The notes under the pieces: generated by a model
Seen by the model: the letters and a program-made list of their open reading frames with translations, nothing else
What the model was told of the DNA's origin: nothing
Database searches by the model: none
Source of the DNA: Ruminococcaceae bacterium UBA4871
GTDB taxonomy: Bacteria > Bacillota > Clostridia > Oscillospirales > Acutalibacteraceae
Direction: 5' to 3'
Assembly (NCBI GenBank): GCA_002399445.1
Contig: DHDR01000029.1
Location: 118,194-182,193 of the forward strand
Length of the DNA stretch: 64,000 nt
Made by a program: the position numbers and the translations under genes
Shown: positions 61,379-64,000 of the stretch, piece by piece
Layout of the letters: each line of letters begins with the position of its first letter
Numbering within the stretch: position 1 is the stretch's first letter

Positions 61379-62955
61379 TCAAGCACCATATCTCCTCACC
61401 AGCTCTTCATAATATCCTTTTACTTTGCAGAAAACTTTCCATACATATTCTGACGGTGCTTTCATTTTAAGAATATTGATTAAATCACTATAGTTTTCCG
61501 GCATTTCAAGTACTTTGTCAAAATCAACCTTATATTCGTGCCCAAAGCATACAAGTTGCTTATTGTCATTACGAATATAATTCTCGACAGCATGCGTTCT
61601 TTCGTAGGCTTGCAAATCGTCAGTATCCTGACGTAACAATCTGCGAGGAATTATTTTATTTTTGCTGTCAGTTGGGTCAAAATAATGCTCTCCGTATATT
61701 CCAGCGGTCATAAATTCTGGATAATCAAGTGCATTTTTAAAGGCAGCCAAACACAACGGGCTGGAAATAGCCAGTCGTCGCAGCAGTATTGAAAAGATGA
61801 TGCTTGACGGTTCTGTAACAGCCGGTTGAGGTGGAATCCACTCAGCACTATTTTTAGATGCGTACACAGTGACCATATTGGTATCAATCGTCTGGTATTC
61901 CAGATCCCTATACCCATACCGCAGGTAAGATATAAATTGAGTAGTTTCAGATTTGCTCTGAAAAATATTGCGTAAATATGGTTTAAGAAAGTATCTTTCA
62001 AATTTTTCCGATGAAAACTCGTTTAACATTTGGATGCGTCATTTCCATCAAATTCCGTCTCGGCAGCATCCCAAAGACTCTGCCCAAGGGTCTCCAATTC
62101 TTCGGGTTCAGCTGAATAATAGTACTTAGCAAATAAGTACTCCTGAAAACCATGGTCGATATACAAAAGCTTTATGTCCTCTTCATACATCATGCATGCC
62201 GTTGTGCAGGCATCATGTATGAAATTCTTACTGGCCATGATTCTTGGGTTTTCAAGACTATCCTTCGTAATTAGATTCTTAAAGTATTCATCGAATGTGT
62301 CGCGGTCAAATTCAACTTTATGCTTTATGTATGTGACGGAACAAAATTCTTCAAATACCGTCGTAAATTCATCGGCATTCTGAGCACTCCAAAAAACTCG
62401 CGCATAGCCTTTCTTTTCCTCATCATGTTCATCTACAATCGCATCGTACACAGTTCTGTAGAATAATCTCTTTTCCCCATAAAATGATTCTACGAGCGGA
62501 TATTTCATGATAACGAAAGTCAGCAGCATTGGATTTGAGGCAAACACCTTATGTTTTTGGAGGAAGTCGCCATCTATGTAATTTATGATTTGTTCCTGGA
62601 TAGTCTCGTCTTCATCACCCTTTGAAAGATTTTTAATTAGGGCAGAAGGCTGTTCTTTGCTAAATGGGCGAAGATACATTTTTCAATTCACTATCGTTCA
62701 GGTCCCTTGAAATTTTGTCAATAAAACCTTCTTCATCAAAATGCGATACAACTGTGCCCCAGATTACGTTTTCCGGGCTACGTGTACCATTAAACCATTT
62801 ACCGTAAGCGCTGCCACATATGGGTAATCATAGAACTCTTCAGGCAGTGCAGCCTTCAGGAAGTATTCAGGTATCTTTTCTTTGGATTTATGCCCAAGGA
62901 TGCCACCAGAGTTTCTTCCCATATAAAAATTGGAGAAAAAATCTGTATATTTCAC
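61379..62955 (-). pseudogene. decayed NACHT/STAND-type defence ATPase gene
   Basis: GTG 62955 (GAGAGGG upstream) opens MKYTDFFSNFYMGRNSGGILGHKSKEKIPEYFLKAALPEEFYDY, then the frame shifts near 62815 (SAYGKWFNGTRSPENVIWGTVVSHFDEEGFIDKISRDLN). After a break near 62690 a second part reads YLRPFSKEQPSALIKNLSKGD...FASNPMLLTFVIMKYPLVESFYGEKRLFYRTVYDAIVD...IDHGFQEYLFAKYYY, typical of the winged/helical half of NACHT NTPases. A further frameshift near 62029 leads into the C-terminal region that ends at 61379. The P-loop core between the pieces is missing. Three lesions show it is dead; location beside a type I system supports a former anti-phage role. Confidence 0.6.
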
Positions 62956-63585
62956 TCTGACATCCCTCTCATATCCGCTGATTTGTGTACTCGTCCGAAT
63001 TGTCTAAATAATGTCCGAATTCGTCCGCACAATGTCCTGTTCCAAGTCGGTAAATATTGAAACAAAATTATCTATAATCAGCTTGTAAGGTTGGACAAGC
63101 TCTTGTGACTCTCCGAAAACAGGAGTGAGCTCGCGCAGAACTTGATTCAATACGACTTATTTATACTAAATCATACTTTATTATACAAAAGTCTTGCGTA
63201 TTTTACAAGATATAAAAATCTTGCGTGCTTTATAAATCTGAACCCAGAAAGGATAAGTTTAAACAATCTGCAAGAGCCATATTATATGGCCTTGTTAATA
63301 TATCACGCTAATGAATTCATAAATCAAATTTTCCAGAAGGTAAAAATCATGACAAAGAGCGAACGTACAAACTGGATTATAAATATTGATTAAAAATACT
63401 TTCTCTTGTATTGATTCCGAAATTGTCAACTCTGTTCTTAATAAATATGGTGCATATTGTACTGAAGATCGCGGCGCAAACTTGCTGGCTAATCGAAACG
63501 GAGCTTTTGCTCTATTCCGGATAGCCTTTTCGTGCTTTTTTCGGTCATACTCTGGCTCCGTTTCGCAATTGAAAGGAGTCAAAAC
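62956..63585. other. region between NACHT remnant and phage-type module
   Basis: GTCCG motifs recur with 20-10-10 base spacing at 62993, 63013, 63023 and (GTCC) 63033. A minus-strand frame of 47 codons (TTG 63150 to TAG 63008; ...LIIDNFVSIFTDLEQDIVRTNSDII) covers them and is in frame with the NACHT-type start, so it may be a lost N-terminal part or a small gene. An 11-bp inverted repeat CGAAACGGAGC / GCTCCGTTTCG flanks 63494-63565. No other gene is supported. Confidence 0.35.
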
Positions 63586-63777
63586 ATGACGAACAAAGAA
63601 AATTAAAGTAAATCGTATTTTATCTACATACGCAGCACCAAGCAGAAGGCACCTGTTACAAAAGAGCAGCACGACGCTTTTTATAAGGAAGCGTCCCGCA
63701 TTCGCAACAAGGAGCAGTATCACCACCGCTGTACCGGACAGCGACAAGCGCCCGGCCATGAACACAGCAAAAAATGA
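63586..63777 (+). pseudogene. phage/ICE sigma-factor-like protein remnant
   Basis: AAGGAG and ATG 63586 open MTNKEN, TAA (63604-63606), then SKSYFIYIRSTKQKAPVTKEQHDAFYKEASRIRNKEQYHHRC in the same frame, after which it diverges and stops at 63777. This N-terminal segment resembles small RNA-polymerase-sigma-like proteins found in Clostridia prophages and conjugative elements. The early stop stands where Gln (CAA) is likely, and the DNA-binding part is lost. Confidence 0.5.
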
Positions 63778-63809
63778 TTTTATGGAGGACAAACATTATA
63801 AGTAAAAAG

Positions 63810-64000
63810 ATGCAGGACCCAATGAAAGTTATCACCGGCCCCGATACCCGCTGGAGTTATGCCAACGTGTGGGAACCGAAGTCCATCAACGGCGGCACCC
63901 CAAAGTACAGTGTCTCGCTCATCATTCCGAAGTCCGATGCCAGGACACTCGCCAAAATCAAGACCGCCATCGAAGCCGCCTACAAGGAAGGCGAAGCAAA
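63810..64000 (+). CDS. DUF2815-family phage protein, partial
   Basis: The frame MQDPMKVITGPDTRWSYANVWEPKSINGGTPKYSVSLIIPKSDARTLAKIKTAIEAAYKEGEA runs off the window. It matches the start of DUF2815 proteins, which sit in phage replication modules beside DUF2800 and phage DNA polymerase and resemble single-strand DNA-binding proteins. GGAGG (63784-63788) is spaced for an initiation codon at 63798, where ATA is found followed by AGT-AAA-AAG. The usual start there is ATG-AGT-AAA-AAA/G, so the native start seems to be lost; ATG 63810 is the next choice. Confidence 0.7.
   Translation, partial: MQDPMKVITGPDTRWSYANVWEPKSINGGTPKYSVSLIIPKSDARTLAKIKTAIEAAYKEGEA

Noticed and set aside
63142..63393. 83-codon plus-strand frame near the right end
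   Set aside because: AT-rich, no ribosome binding site, no domain; probably fortuitous.

Overview
The window looks like the chromosome of a low-to-mid GC, endospore-forming member of the Clostridia, probably near Oscillospiraceae/Ruminococcaceae. The evidence is sporulation genes (spoIIID and a SpoIIQ-like M23 protein), a Firmicutes-type lexA with its own SOS box, a T-box leader in front of ilvBNA, a preQ1-I riboswitch, strong AGGAGG ribosome binding sites with frequent TTG/GTG starts, and many CUT1-type sugar ABC transporters without their own ATPases. The family placement is an inference.

Layout. 1-4480: an LplABC-type sugar/glycoside transporter operon, minus strand, with a divergent LacI regulator; two of its three genes carry an in-frame amber codon. 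4664-5872: MFS exporter. 5936-7015: decayed mobile DNA and a small ribbon-helix-helix protein. 7016-12150: LacI regulator divergent from a sugar-binding protein/two-permease operon. 12150-14200: remnants of an integrative element (topoisomerase III and IS256 pieces, an intact Vat/CatB-type acetyltransferase) and a truncated spoIIID copy. 14425-21448: galactan utilisation, with two GH53 endo-galactanases, a binding protein, two permeases (one with an opal codon at a conserved Trp) and a divergent LacI regulator. 21900-24640: XRE regulator pair with tandem operator-like repeats, spoIIID, a USP-like protein and a SpoIIQ-like protein. 24950-28290: lexA, mtnN and a secreted GH25 muramidase. 28678-31174: queuosine/queuine salvage operon (nucleoside hydrolase, ECF S component, radical SAM lyase) under a preQ1-I riboswitch. 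31246-35056: ilvB-ilvN-ilvA behind a T-box. 35236-37623: cobK and a CbiA/CobB-like protein that lacks its glutaminase cysteine. 37640-45080: cell-surface, membrane and redox genes and a LysR gene split at an A10 tract. 45433-51920: alpha-galactosidase (GH36) with its ABC transporter and an AraC regulator. 52213-62955: a defence island with a GmrSD-like DUF262 nuclease, a complete type I restriction-modification operon with TAEL repeats in HsdS, and a decayed NACHT-type gene. 63586-64000: start of a phage-type module (sigma-like remnant, DUF2815).

The intact genes describe a plant-polysaccharide and galactoside feeder. Extracellular and cytosolic galactanases plus an alpha-galactosidase are each paired with an oligosaccharide importer and a local repressor or activator. 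The strongest regulatory story is the preQ1-I riboswitch over an intact queuosine-salvage cassette. The most unusual overall feature is the repeated occurrence of single, transition-type nonsense codons in otherwise full-length reading frames.
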